Source: Acidobacteriota bacterium
GTDB lineage: Bacteria; Actinomycetota; Acidimicrobiia; Acidimicrobiales; Microtrichaceae
Direction: 5' to 3'
NCBI GenBank assembly: GCA_003577145.1
Contig: QEUP01000011.1
Location: 84,175-148,174 of the forward strand
Length of the DNA: 64,000 nt
The position numbers and the translations under genes were made by a program. The notes below the pieces were generated by a model that saw nothing but the letters and a program-made list of their open reading frames with translations, was not told the DNA's origin and did not search any database. Shown here in pieces: positions 26,312-35,639 of the stretch. How positions within the stretch are numbered: position 1 is the stretch's first letter; every line of letters starts with the position of its first letter.

Positions 26312-27587
26312 GATCGCCTTCCTGATACTCGTCGCCTACACGCTGGTGATGTTCCTGATCTCACGGACCCGTGAGCTGCCGGCGCTAGCGAACCCGTTCC
26401 CGGACCTCTCGGTGGTGTTCGTCATCCCGGCGTTGAACGAAGCGGAGGTGCTCGGCGACTCGATCTCGCGGCTGCTGGCGATCTGTCGGCCGGGGGATGC
26501 CGTACTGGTGGTCGACGACGGCTCCGACGACGGGACCGCAGAGGTCGCTCGCAGCTACCTCGGTGAGCGCGTCTGGCTGCTTCGCCGTCACCCCCCTGAG
26601 TGTCGGCAGGGGAAGGGGGCGGTGTTGAACGAAATGTACCGGTTCGTGTCCGGGCTCTGTGAGCTCGCCGATCGGGATACGGCGTCGGTGCTGATGTGCG
26701 TCGTCGACGCCGACGGCCGGCTCGACCCGAACGTGCTGGACGCGGTCCTACCGTACTTCGCCGAACCGCGGGTCGGTGCAGTGCAGATCGGCGTACGCAT
26801 GTACAACCGTGACGACAACCTGTTGACCCGGATGCAGGACGTGGAGTTCGTGTGCTTCACCGAGGTGTTCCAGCGATCCCGAGACAAGCTGGCATCGGCC
26901 GGACTCGGCGGCAACGGTCAGTTCACCCGCCTGTCAGCCCTCCAGGCGCTCGGCGACGAACCATGGTCGGACTGCCTCACCGAGGATCTCGACGTCGGTA
27001 TCCGCCTCGTCCTCAGCGGCAGCCTCAACCGCTACACACCCGACGCCGATGTGGCCCAACAGGCCATTCCCGAGGTCGGTCGCCTGGTGCGACAGCGCGC
27101 CCGCTGGTTCCAGGGATACATCCAGTGCCGCCGCCTCATCCGCAGGATAAGGAAGTCGCCGGCGACGACCGCGAGGCAACGGACCGATCTGAGGGTGAGC
27201 CTGCTGCTGCCCTGGTATCTGCTGTTCATCACCCCCGCGCTGGTCATCTCGCTGTTCCTCGTGACCGCCGGCCTGGCGCTGTTGCCCGACGAGATCGTCG
27301 CCTGGGGGTTCCCGAGCACCCTCTGGCACTTCCTGCTCTTCTACGGGCTCGGGTTCGGGCTGGGGCCGGTCTTCGGCTACATCTACTGGAGGCGGACTCG
27401 TCATCCCTTCGTCCGCTCAGTCGGCCTCGGTCACGTCTACCTCCTCTACGGTTACATCTGGGTGGCGGCGAGTTGGTGGGGGACCTTCGACGAGATCCGG
27501 GGCAGGAAACACTGGGCGAAGACCGCCAGGGAAACCGCCGCACAGCCGGGCCAGAGAGCGGCGCCGGACCTGGAGAACGCAGCTTGA
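26298..27587 (+). CDS. Membrane glycosyltransferase family 2
   Basis: 429 residues. N-terminal membrane helix, then a GT-A domain with VIPALNEAEVLGDS, VVDDGSDDGT, the DADGRLD metal-binding motif, the acceptor-loop LGGNGQFTR, EDLDVGIR and QRARWFQGY (Q..RW type), followed by three more membrane helices. This is the architecture of processive or polyprenyl-dependent synthases of surface glycans. GTG at 26298 after a GGAGA. Paired head to head with wecB, which would supply a ManNAc donor. Confidence 0.9.
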   Translation: MFVFTIAFLILVAYTLVMFLISRTRELPALANPFPDLSVVFVIPALNEAEVLGDSISRLLAICRPGDAVLVVDDGSDDGTAEVARSYLGERVWLLRRHPPECRQGKGAVLNEMYRFVSGLCELADRDTASVLMCVVDADGRLDPNVLDAVLPYFAEPRVGAVQIGVRMYNRDDNLLTRMQDVEFVCFTEVFQRSRDKLASAGLGGNGQFTRLSALQALGDEPWSDCLTEDLDVGIRLVLSGSLNRYTPDADVAQQAIPEVGRLVRQRARWFQGYIQCRRLIRRIRKSPATTARQRTDLRVSLLLPWYLLFITPALVISLFLVTAGLALLPDEIVAWGFPSTLWHFLLFYGLGFGLGPVFGYIYWRRTRHPFVRSVGLGHVYLLYGYIWVAASWWGTFDEIRGRKHWAKTARETAAQPGQRAAPDLENAA

Positions 27588-27768
27588 GCAGCCGGGGCTG
27601 GCAACGGTCGGCTGCTGCTGCGTCTAACCATCCGCTACCGCGAACAGAACTTGCAGCCGTATCAGGACGAAGGCGGGTCGAGGCGCCTGTGTACCGACTC
27701 CCTGCTCGGACACTGCCCGGCCGTGGCTCGGCGCACTGCCGCGCTCGGAACCAGCGGCAACAGCAGCT

Positions 27769-29541
27769 TCAACCGCGGGTGATGACCAGATCTGCGACGT
27801 GGGCCGCAGAGATCGGGCTGTGAACGGCGCCTCCGACGACGAGGTCGAAGCCGAGATCGCGCGCCCTTCCCAACGAGTCCATGTCGTTGACCGCGGTGGC
27901 GATCGACCTGGTGCCGGCTCGTGCCGCGGCCGACACGATGTTCCTGATCGAGTCGTCGTCGTGGGGGGTGCTGAGGTCGACCCGGACGGCGTAAGCGCGG
28001 GGCATACCTCCTGGCTCGGTGATGAACTCCCCGACTTCGCGGTGATCGACGGCGAGCATGGCTCCCGCCTCGCACACGCAGTCGACCTGTGGGCGAACCC
28101 GCTCCCACTCCTCGTGGAGCACCTCGGCGGGTATGTCGAGACAGACATGGCCAGAGGGGAGGTGAGCCTCGTCGAGGAGGTCGGCCACCCCCCTGACGAA
28201 CTCGGGGTCACGCAGCTGGGCACGGTTGGCGGCAACGTGAAGCACCGGCGCGGTGGAGCCCAGCTGGCGGAACCACTGACCCTCGCTGTTCACGCCCTCC
28301 CGTATGACCTGCCAACCGAGGGCGGTGGCCACGCCGCTGACGTCGGCCGCGGGTGCGAGCTCGGCCTCGGTGAGCAGCCTCCCGTCCCGCTTCATGCACG
28401 GCTCGGCGACGACGCCCAGGACCCTCTGGCTGGCCATCTCGATGACCGGCTGGTAGGTGACCTCGAGATCGCCCCGGGTGACCGCGATTGCGAGCTCCTG
28501 ACCGAGCGCTCGGTGCTGGCGGATCTCCTCCTGGAGGCCCTCCTCGTAGAGCTCGAACCGGTCACCGCCGCGCGATTTGGCGAGGTAGAGCGCGGTCTCG
28601 GCCGCGCCGAAAAGGTCGTCGACGTCGCCCTCCCCCCTGGTGATGAGCACACCGAGGCTGGCGGTGATGCCTATGGCCTGACCGTCGAGCTCGACCGGCG
28701 CCTCGCGGACCGAGGAGAGAATGCGGTCGGCGACCAGGGACACCTCTGCCTCGACAGGGTCTATCAGCAGCGCGAACTCGTCACCCTCCCAACGCACGAT
28801 GGTGTCGTGAGGACGGACCTGTGCCTGTAGCCGGTCTGCGACAGCGGTGAGGACCTTGTCACCGACTCCGTGGCCGTTCTCGTCGTTGATCGAGCGGAAG
28901 TTGTCCAAGTCGGCGAACACCAGGGCGAAACGGTGGCCATCGCGGACCGAACGGGCCATGGCCTGCTGCAGGTGATCGCGGAGCAGCCCGCGTCCGGCGA
29001 GCCCTGTGAGCAGGTCGACCTCGGGTGTGGCCAGCTGAGCCGCGCGCTGCCGCTCCTCGGTGACGTCACGTCCGATTGTGGCGAGCCAGCGCATGTCGCC
29101 TCCACGTGGGTCGGGCTCACCCACGATGGTGACGTGCATCGTCCCCTGCTCGCCGTCGGGGCGCCGGCTGGGGATGTCACCCTCCCAGATCTTGCGCCGT
29201 ATGACTACCGGGCGGATATCGCGGTAGTAGTGCTCGAATGCCTCGGGCGCGAAGAGATCCGCGGTGGTGAGCGCGGCCTCGTCGAAGCCCAGCGCCCGGT
29301 AGTGCGCCTGCGCCGCCGGGTTGAGGTAGATCACATGGCCGCTGTCGTCAGCGACGCCCACGAGCTGGTCGGTTGCCTCGATGAGTGCGAGGAGCTGGTC
29401 GACCGGCAGTCGGCTGGAGTCTTGGACCTCTCCCTGGGGTGGGAGCGATTCCCCTCGGGACATCGTGGCGCCTCTACCCTGAACCCTTCCGGCCTCCACT
29501 GGCGTGGACTGAACTGTACCGGCCATCTCGCTCACCTTCAC
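27769..29541 (-). CDS. PAS-GGDEF-degenerate EAL protein
   Basis: 590 residues, no membrane segment. PAS domain about 47-165 (VGVADDSGHVIYLNPAAQ), GGDEF domain about 170-335, EAL-like domain 345-590. The GGDEF signature is EGDEF (residues 252-256), with Glu replacing the first Gly; metal-binding FADLDNFRSIND is kept, so cyclase activity is possible. In the EAL domain, YQPVIEMASQRVLGVVAE has Val where the catalytic Glu of EAL should be and the DDFG loop is absent, so it cannot be an active phosphodiesterase. Divergent from the TetR-AarF unit. Confidence 0.88.
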   Translation of the reverse strand: MKVSEMAGTVQSTPVEAGRVQGRGATMSRGESLPPQGEVQDSSRLPVDQLLALIEATDQLVGVADDSGHVIYLNPAAQAHYRALGFDEAALTTADLFAPEAFEHYYRDIRPVVIRRKIWEGDIPSRRPDGEQGTMHVTIVGEPDPRGGDMRWLATIGRDVTEERQRAAQLATPEVDLLTGLAGRGLLRDHLQQAMARSVRDGHRFALVFADLDNFRSINDENGHGVGDKVLTAVADRLQAQVRPHDTIVRWEGDEFALLIDPVEAEVSLVADRILSSVREAPVELDGQAIGITASLGVLITRGEGDVDDLFGAAETALYLAKSRGGDRFELYEEGLQEEIRQHRALGQELAIAVTRGDLEVTYQPVIEMASQRVLGVVAEPCMKRDGRLLTEAELAPAADVSGVATALGWQVIREGVNSEGQWFRQLGSTAPVLHVAANRAQLRDPEFVRGVADLLDEAHLPSGHVCLDIPAEVLHEEWERVRPQVDCVCEAGAMLAVDHREVGEFITEPGGMPRAYAVRVDLSTPHDDDSIRNIVSAAARAGTRSIATAVNDMDSLGRARDLGFDLVVGGAVHSPISAAHVADLVITRG

Positions 29542-29592
29542 CGGGTCGGTGCCGACCTGACGGGCGTGGTTACGGGGCTGTGCGATTGCTGC

Positions 29593-29623
29593 TACAATGC
29601 AACACTTTCGTTACTCTGTTGCA
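29593..29623 (+). promoter_or_regulatory. -10 box and TGCAACA-N12-TGTTGCA operator
   Basis: TACAAT at 29593-29598 is a good -10. It overlaps the first arm of a perfect inverted repeat: TGCAACA at 29598-29604 and TGTTGCA at 29617-29623, 12 bases apart. It lies 11 bases before the TetR ATG, so autorepression is the simplest reading. Confidence 0.65.
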
Positions 29624-29634
29624 CCGACGTGGCC

Positions 29635-30225
29635 ATGATCCGACTGCCCCAGGCCCTGAAGGGCCTGCCCGAGGTTCCCCCACCCGAGCTGGACCCGCTG
29701 CTCGATGCCGCCACCAACTGCTTCCTGCGCCACGGCGTCAGCCGCACCCGGGTACCCGACATCGCCGCGGCAATGGGTGTCAATCGGGTGACGGTCTACC
29801 GGCAGGCCGGCAACGTGAGCTCGGTGGCGCGCCTGTTGCTGGCCCGAGAGCTGCACCGGATGCTCGAGGCTTTGCCGGTCATCCTCGCCGACGAGAACGG
29901 CCCGGCTTCGGTGCGGCGCCTCGTCGCCACCGTCGTCGAGGCTTGCCGCCGGCATCCGGTGATGGCCAAGGTGCTCGCCGACGAGCCCGAGGTCATCGGT
30001 CCGTTCCTCAACGAGCTCCCCGCAGTCATAGAGCGGGGCAGCGCCGCTGTCGCACCCGTGCTCGACGCCATGATGCACAGCGGCGACCTCATGCGGCGCG
30101 ACCCACAGGTCCTCGCCGAGCTCCTGGTGCGGCTGGCGGTGACACTGGTGGTCGCACCCGCTGACGAGCGCCTCGACGCCCTCCTCGACCAGACGCTCAC
30201 GCCGCTGCTGGAACCGCTGCCATGA
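29635..30225 (+). CDS. TetR-family transcriptional regulator
   Basis: 196 residues. N-terminal HTH (LLDAATNCFLRHGVSRTRVP, IAAAMGVNRVTVYRQAGNVS) and a helical ligand domain without recognisable ligand. ATG 29635; GTG at 29629 is possible. A strong palindrome overlaps its promoter. The stop overlaps the ATG of the AarF-like gene (ATGA), so it probably controls that protein, and perhaps the divergent PAS-GGDEF gene 93 bases away. Confidence 0.85.
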   Translation: MIRLPQALKGLPEVPPPELDPLLDAATNCFLRHGVSRTRVPDIAAAMGVNRVTVYRQAGNVSSVARLLLARELHRMLEALPVILADENGPASVRRLVATVVEACRRHPVMAKVLADEPEVIGPFLNELPAVIERGSAAVAPVLDAMMHSGDLMRRDPQVLAELLVRLAVTLVVAPADERLDALLDQTLTPLLEPLP

Positions 30226-31589
30226 CCATCATCCATCCGAGCACACCGACACGGAAGCCGCCGCGCAGGGGATCGCGCATGGCCGACGCCGGGCGCCTCG
30301 CCGACATCGTCGTCACCGTGGGCCGACACCAGATCGTGGCGGTGGGCCAGGGTGGCCGGCAGGTGGTCGCCGAACCCCGGAGGGTCGGCCCGCAACGGCT
30401 GGCCGTCGGGCTGCGTCGCGCCTTCGCCGATCTGGGACCGACCTTCATCAAGCTGGGCCAGCTCGTGGCTTCCAGCCCCGGCCTGTTCCCGGATCTGCTG
30501 TCGCTCGAGTTCCGGCGGCTGCTCGACTCCTTGCCTCCCGAACGGCCCGAGATCGTCCAGGCGACGCTGCGGAGCGAGCTGCGGCAGCCCCTCGGTCACG
30601 TGTTCGCCGAATTCGACTTCGAGCCCATCGCCGCCGCGTCGATCGGCCAGGTCCACGTCGCCTACCTGAAGGACGGCACCAAGGTCGCGGTGAAGGTTCG
30701 CCGGCCAGGCCTGAGATCCGTGGTCGACAGGGACCTACGGCTGCTCGCCCTTGGCGCCAGGGCGCTCGAACGGGCCGGAACGGCCGGTTCGGTGATCAAC
30801 CCCGCCGGGATCGTCGCGGACTTCAAGACGACGCTGCGGGCCGAGATCGACTTCCGCAACGAGGCCAGGTGGATGCGCTCCTTCGAGGAGAACCTGCGCT
30901 CGTTCGGCTCCAACGACCGGATCATCGTGCCCAAGCCCGTCGACGAGCTGGTCACCGAGCGCGTCCTGGTGATGGAGTTCATCGAGGGTGTTTCGATCGA
31001 TGACCGGCCCGCACTACGGGACTCCGGTCACGACCTCCCCGGACTGCTCCGGTCCGGTGTGCGGGCGTGGCTGGAGGCGGCGCTGGAACACGGGCTGTTC
31101 CACGGTGACGTCCATGCCGGGAACATCTTCATCACCCCCGACGGCCGGGTCGCATTCCTGGACTTCGGCATCACCGGAACCCTCCCGGAGGTGGTCCGGG
31201 AGGTGCTCAGCCGCTCGTTGCCCCCGTTGCTGATCGCCGGTGACGTACATCCCCTCGTGAGCGGACTCAACGACCTCGGCGTCTCCTCCGGCAACGCCGA
31301 CCTGGACCGGGTCGAAGACGACGTGCGCAAGTTCGTGCAACCTGTGCTGGATCAACCGCTATCGGAGATCTCCTACTCGGAGGTGCTGATGGGGGTGCTC
31401 AGGGTTGCTTTCCGTCACCGGCTCCAACTCCCGCGCGAGCTGGTGCTGATCGTCAAGCAGCTCATCTACTTCGAGCGCTACGCCAAGGAGCTCGCCCCGG
31501 ACTACCGGATACTCGCCGATCCATCGATCGTCGAGTTCGTCGCGAGGCAGATGCAACAGACCGCTCCGGGCCCGGGTCATCGACCGTGA
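30222..31589 (+). CDS. AarF/UbiB (ABC1) atypical kinase-like protein
   Basis: 455 residues. Family hallmarks are present: the KxGQ motif in FIKLGQLVASSP, the Ala-rich loop AAASIGQVH, lysine in KVAVKVRRPG, HGDVHAGNIF as catalytic loop and the DFG in LDFGITG. Members are ATPases linked to isoprenoid-quinone or other lipid metabolism. No C-terminal membrane helices as in E. coli UbiB are obvious. Translationally coupled to the TetR gene. Confidence 0.88.
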   Translation: MTIIHPSTPTRKPPRRGSRMADAGRLADIVVTVGRHQIVAVGQGGRQVVAEPRRVGPQRLAVGLRRAFADLGPTFIKLGQLVASSPGLFPDLLSLEFRRLLDSLPPERPEIVQATLRSELRQPLGHVFAEFDFEPIAAASIGQVHVAYLKDGTKVAVKVRRPGLRSVVDRDLRLLALGARALERAGTAGSVINPAGIVADFKTTLRAEIDFRNEARWMRSFEENLRSFGSNDRIIVPKPVDELVTERVLVMEFIEGVSIDDRPALRDSGHDLPGLLRSGVRAWLEAALEHGLFHGDVHAGNIFITPDGRVAFLDFGITGTLPEVVREVLSRSLPPLLIAGDVHPLVSGLNDLGVSSGNADLDRVEDDVRKFVQPVLDQPLSEISYSEVLMGVLRVAFRHRLQLPRELVLIVKQLIYFERYAKELAPDYRILADPSIVEFVARQMQQTAPGPGHRP

Positions 31590-31654
31590 ACGGTCGGGGC
31601 CCCGCGCGCCGGTAGCGTTCGTCCCGGAGTCACGACGACGAGGGGGCAGGCCAC

Positions 31655-34177
31655 GTGCTGAAGATCGCCTTGCGCGGGATCCGGGACAACCCGGTTCGGT
31701 TCCTGTCGACCGCTCTGGCGATAGTCCTCGGCGTAGGCTTCTTCGTCGGCACCCTCGTGCTCTCCCACACCCTCCAGTCGACCATCACCAACTCGATCGA
31801 GGAGGCGTTCGCCGGCGTCGACGCCATCGTCAGGTCCAAGGAGTCGATCGAGTTCGGTGGCTTCGAGATCCGCGCGACGATCCCCGCGTCGGAGACAGCC
31901 GACGTCGAGAAGGTGAGCGGTGTGGCTGTCGCCGCGCCGGTCCTGCGCGGCTACGCCCAGGTCGTCGAGGATGACGGCAAGGCACTGAGCAGCACCGGTA
32001 CGCCGTTCGGCCTCAACTGGGTCGACGACGAGAGGCTCAACCCGTTCAGGATCTCCGAGGGCACCGCACCGGCGGCAGCGGACGAGATCGTCATCGACGA
32101 AGCAAGCTTCGAAGACGGCGGCTTCCGGATCGGTCAACAGGTCAGGGTGTTACCCCTCGGCGAGAACGAGCCGTTCACGCTGGTGGGCGTCTTCTCCGCC
32201 GGGAACGAGGCGAGCTTCGGCGGTCAACGGACGACCGCGTTCACTCTGGAAGGGGCCGAGAAGGTATTCGGGACCGATCAGGCCAACCAGATCTGGGCCG
32301 CCGCCGAAGCCGGGGTCACACCCCGCGAGCTCGAGGAGGAGTTGAACGAGAGCCTGCCCGACGACCTGGAAGCGGTCAGCGGGGCAGAGGCCATCGAGGA
32401 GTTCGAGCAGCAGGCGAGCACCGCCACCGGCGTCGTCAACCAGGTCCTGCTGGTCTTCTCAGCTGTGGCGCTCTTCGTCGGGACCTTCATCATCTACAAC
32501 ACCTTCTCCATCACCGTCACCCAGCGAACCCGTGAGATGGCGCTTCTCCGAGCCGTCGGCGCCAGCCGCCGCCAGGTGACCCGCAGCGTCCTACTGGAAT
32601 CCCTTCTCGTCGGGATCGTCTCGTCCTTGATCGGCGTGCTCGCCGGCGTCGGGCTGGCCCAGTTGATCCTCGTGGTGCTCGAGAGCCTCGGTGTGGGCTT
32701 CGCGGCCTCCTTGGCCGTCCCCCTTTCGGCGCTGGGGCTGGGCACTCTGGTGGGAACGGTCATCACCCTGTTCGCCGCGCTGATACCGGCGCGCCGAGCC
32801 GCCCGGGTCCCCCCTGTGCAGGCCATGCGCGCGACCTCTCTGGAGGCGACGCGGATCTCGCGTAGCCGCTTGACGCTGGGCCTGCTGCTGGCGCTGCTGG
32901 GTGCCGCCGCCGCCGCACGTGGCCTCATCGGCAACCACGTCCGGAGCCTGGCGTGGTCCGGTGTCTTCCTCCTGGTGGCGGTGATGGTGCTCGGCCCGAT
33001 CCTCGCCGGGCCCCTTTCGCGACTGCTGGGTGCCGCCCTCGTCGCCCTGCGGGGGATCGTCGGTGAGATCGCCCGCTCCAACGCCGCTCGAAACCCCAGG
33101 CGCACCGCCATCACCGCTCTGGCCCTGACCATCGGCATGACGCTGGTCTCTGCGGCGACGGTGTTCGCTGCCACGATGCAGACATCGCTGGACAACCAGT
33201 ATCGGAACCAGATCACCGCCGATCTCGTGGTCGCTGTCGACCCTGGCATCGCATTGTTCGGGGGAGGCCTCAGCGGTGATGTCCAGACCCAGATCGCCGC
33301 CATCGACGGGGTGAGCGCCGCGGTACCCGTGCGCACGACCTTCGCCGAGTACGGCGACCGGGCGGCCGACACCGTCAGCGGTGTCAGCGCTGCCGAGGTG
33401 AGCCGGGTACTCGACCTCGGTGTCAGCGAAGGCTCGCTCACCGACCTCGCGGCGGGAACGGTGGCGGTCTACTCCTCCTACGCCGAGGACTCGGGCCTGA
33501 AGGTCGGCGACACCGTCAGCCTGCGCTTCCAGCTCGAGACCATCGACCTGCGGATCGTCGCCGAGTACGCGAAGGATCAGCTGGTGGGGAACTGGGTGGT
33601 CGACAACTCGGTCATAGCCCGAGCCACACCGCACGCGCTCGACTCGTTGATACTGGTCGACACCGAGGAAGGACGCACCGCCGCGGTCGAGAGGCGCCTC
33701 GACGATCTCCTCGCCGACAACCCGACCGCGCAGGTGCAGACGCCCGAAGAGTACGCAGCCGACCAGGCGGGCAGCATCAACACCCTCCTGTATCTGATGT
33801 GGGGGCTGCTCGGCTTCTCGGTGCTGATCGCGCTGCTCGGTGTGGCCAACACCATGGCGCTGTCGGTCTTCGAGCGCACCCGAGAGCTCGGCCTGCTGCG
33901 CGCCGTGGGGATGACCCGCCGGCAGCTGAGGTCCGCGGTGCGCTACGAGGCCGGGATCATCGGCTTCATCGGTACCGCACTCGGCCTCGGTCTCGGCCTG
34001 TTCTGCGGCTTCCTCGGCAGCGAGGCCGCCGATGACTCCTTCCCGGACTTCGCGGTGCCCTGGATGCAGCTCGCCATCATCGCCGCCGTGGGCCTGGTGT
34101 CGGGAATCGTCTCGGGCAATCCGCCGGCACGGCGCGCCAGCCGCCTCGACATCCTCGACGCCATCCAGCAGGACTGA
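31655..34177 (+). CDS. ABC transporter permease, FtsX/MacB-like double unit
   Basis: 840 residues, GTG start at 31655. Two FtsX-type units: N-terminal helix, extracytoplasmic domain about 45-255, three helices near 265-390 ending PARRAARVPPVQAMRA, then a second helix, domain and three helices ending NPPARRASRLDILDAIQQD. ERTRELGLLRAVGMTRRQ is the typical coupling-helix wording. Such proteins move lipids or lipoproteins or drugs, or control peptidoglycan hydrolases, with a separate ATPase. No ATPase gene lies next to it here. Confidence 0.9.
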   Translation: MLKIALRGIRDNPVRFLSTALAIVLGVGFFVGTLVLSHTLQSTITNSIEEAFAGVDAIVRSKESIEFGGFEIRATIPASETADVEKVSGVAVAAPVLRGYAQVVEDDGKALSSTGTPFGLNWVDDERLNPFRISEGTAPAAADEIVIDEASFEDGGFRIGQQVRVLPLGENEPFTLVGVFSAGNEASFGGQRTTAFTLEGAEKVFGTDQANQIWAAAEAGVTPRELEEELNESLPDDLEAVSGAEAIEEFEQQASTATGVVNQVLLVFSAVALFVGTFIIYNTFSITVTQRTREMALLRAVGASRRQVTRSVLLESLLVGIVSSLIGVLAGVGLAQLILVVLESLGVGFAASLAVPLSALGLGTLVGTVITLFAALIPARRAARVPPVQAMRATSLEATRISRSRLTLGLLLALLGAAAAARGLIGNHVRSLAWSGVFLLVAVMVLGPILAGPLSRLLGAALVALRGIVGEIARSNAARNPRRTAITALALTIGMTLVSAATVFAATMQTSLDNQYRNQITADLVVAVDPGIALFGGGLSGDVQTQIAAIDGVSAAVPVRTTFAEYGDRAADTVSGVSAAEVSRVLDLGVSEGSLTDLAAGTVAVYSSYAEDSGLKVGDTVSLRFQLETIDLRIVAEYAKDQLVGNWVVDNSVIARATPHALDSLILVDTEEGRTAAVERRLDDLLADNPTAQVQTPEEYAADQAGSINTLLYLMWGLLGFSVLIALLGVANTMALSVFERTRELGLLRAVGMTRRQLRSAVRYEAGIIGFIGTALGLGLGLFCGFLGSEAADDSFPDFAVPWMQLAIIAAVGLVSGIVSGNPPARRASRLDILDAIQQD

Positions 34178-34242
34178 CATGGCTTCGCGGGCCATGCGGC
34201 CGAGCGGTGCCATCCCCGGACCAGGACTCCTATGGTGGAGGT

Positions 34243-34485
34243 GTGGCAGAGACCGAAGTCGTACAGCAGCCGTCGACCTCCGACGTCGACGAGGAGGAAG
34301 GCGACCGCCTGGCGCACATCGGCAGAGCCGAGGACGTCACCCGCGCCTATGTCACCGGCGAGGTGATAACCGCCTTGTGCGGCAAGCGCTTCGTCCCCAC
34401 ACGGGACCCGAGCCGCTACCCGGTCTGCGAACCCTGCAAGCAACTGCTCGACCGGCTCAAGGCCGGCCGCACCGGCATGAACTGA
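34243..34485 (+). CDS. DUF3039 family protein
   Basis: About 80 residues. The pattern GDRLAHI, ALCGKRFVPTRDPSRYPVCEPCK with three cysteines (C..CxxC) fits DUF3039, a small actinobacterial family of unknown role. The spacing of the cysteines suggests a metal or structural knot. GTG at 34243 is preceded by GGTGGAGG; GTG at 34207 is an alternative start in the same frame. Confidence 0.8.
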   Translation: MAETEVVQQPSTSDVDEEEGDRLAHIGRAEDVTRAYVTGEVITALCGKRFVPTRDPSRYPVCEPCKQLLDRLKAGRTGMN

Positions 34486-34584
34486 CGCTCCATCAGGAGA
34501 TGTGAGACACTTGGAGCCCGTACGTATCAGTCGAGCCGGCCCCGCGTGACAACGCGGGTTACGCCAGCAGGAAGGGTGAGCTCC

Positions 34585-35178
34585 ATGCCGGCCCGGGTGA
34601 CCGAGGAGCGTCTCGTACTCGAAGCGGCTGCCGAGTGCTTCGCCGACCGGGGATTCGAGGAGACGACCATCGAGGACGTCGCCGACCGGGCCGCGGTCTC
34701 CCGGGCGACGGTGTACCGGTATGTCGGCAACAAGCAGGCGCTCGTGGCACGGGTGATGATCGAGGAGGCGGCCAACCTCATCGAGGTCGTCGGCGCTGCC
34801 CTCAAGGGCGCCGACACCGTCGACGGGCTGGTGCGAACCGGCGTTGCCAGCGCGTTGCGCGTCATCAACGACCGCCCACTGATGGCCAGGATGGCCGGCC
34901 CGGACCTGGAGACCAACCTCCCCCGGTTCACGACCGACAGCACCGGGCTGGTGCGGCTGTGCGTGGACGGCCTGTGGGCGGTGCTCGAGCCGATGCAGGG
35001 CCACCTCCTGCCGGCCACCGGCCCGGTCATGGGCAGGATCGCCCTCGAGGAGGTGGTCCGCTTCGTCCTGTGCCGGGTGCACACTCCCACGTTGGACGCA
35101 GACAACCGTGATCCCGAGGCGGCCGCCGAGCGGGCCTCGTTGATGCTCACCCCGGCGATCCTCGCCACCTTCCGCTGA
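34585..35178 (+). CDS. TetR-family transcriptional regulator
   Basis: 197 residues from ATG 34585, which has GGAAGG nine bases upstream; the frame is open to GTG 34546. HTH in LVLEAAAECFADRGFEETTI and DVADRAAVSRATVYRYVGNK. The ligand domain gives no clue. A CTGAC-N5-ATCAG sequence at 34482-34496, one base off the window's repeated palindrome, lies 88 bases upstream but overlaps the DUF3039 stop, so its meaning is doubtful. Confidence 0.85.
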   Translation: MPARVTEERLVLEAAAECFADRGFEETTIEDVADRAAVSRATVYRYVGNKQALVARVMIEEAANLIEVVGAALKGADTVDGLVRTGVASALRVINDRPLMARMAGPDLETNLPRFTTDSTGLVRLCVDGLWAVLEPMQGHLLPATGPVMGRIALEEVVRFVLCRVHTPTLDADNRDPEAAAERASLMLTPAILATFR

Positions 35179-35385
35179 CAGGCGTTGCGGTGGGCTGCCC
35201 GCCATGCCTCGGCGCGTGCCGTGAACCCGGCGAAACCCGTTTGACGCCGCGGGGACAATGGCTCACAGTTCGCGTAGTTTTCACAACCTCGTGACCTGCC
35301 AGTCACGCCCGCACCCGAAAATGCAGTACCCGGCGACTCGCCGGGTGCCAGGCCCGCCCATGACCCTCGACCCTCGAGGTTGACG

Positions 35386-35628
35386 ATGCTCCCGTCCAAC
35401 GCGTCCCCTCCCAACTCCCCGACCGAGCCCGCCGCGCTGCCCGGCGAACAGGTCGAGATCAGATGCAGCTTCGACGGATCCTGGACATCGGGCTTCGAGA
35501 TCGCCGAGGTCCTCGCGACCGACGGCAGCGGTCACAAGCTGCAGATCAAGCGGGTGAGCGACGGCGAGATCCTGCCGTCGCTCTTCCCACCCGACGTCGT
35601 CCGCGGTCGCCGCTTCCCGAGCGGCTGA
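35386..35628 (+). CDS. Small hypothetical protein, SH3/Tudor-like strand pattern
   Basis: 80 residues. After a Pro/Ser/Asn-rich start comes GEQVEIRCSFDGSWTSGFEI then alternating strand-like segments up to PPDVVRGRRF, compatible with a small beta-barrel. No family recognised. ATG at 35386 has GAGG seven bases upstream; TTG at 35380 is less likely. Ends 11 bases from the convergent kinase stop. It shows a loose resemblance in size and layout to the protein at 37374-37622 on the other side of that kinase. Confidence 0.6.
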   Translation: MLPSNASPPNSPTEPAALPGEQVEIRCSFDGSWTSGFEIAEVLATDGSGHKLQIKRVSDGEILPSLFPPDVVRGRRFPSG

Positions 35629-35639
35629 CCACCCAGGGC

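Noticed and set aside
34482..34496. CTGACGCTCCATCAG before a TetR gene as another regulon site
   Set aside because: One arm mismatch, overlaps the DUF3039 stop codon and is 88 bases from the TetR start; one-mismatch hits are expected by chance.
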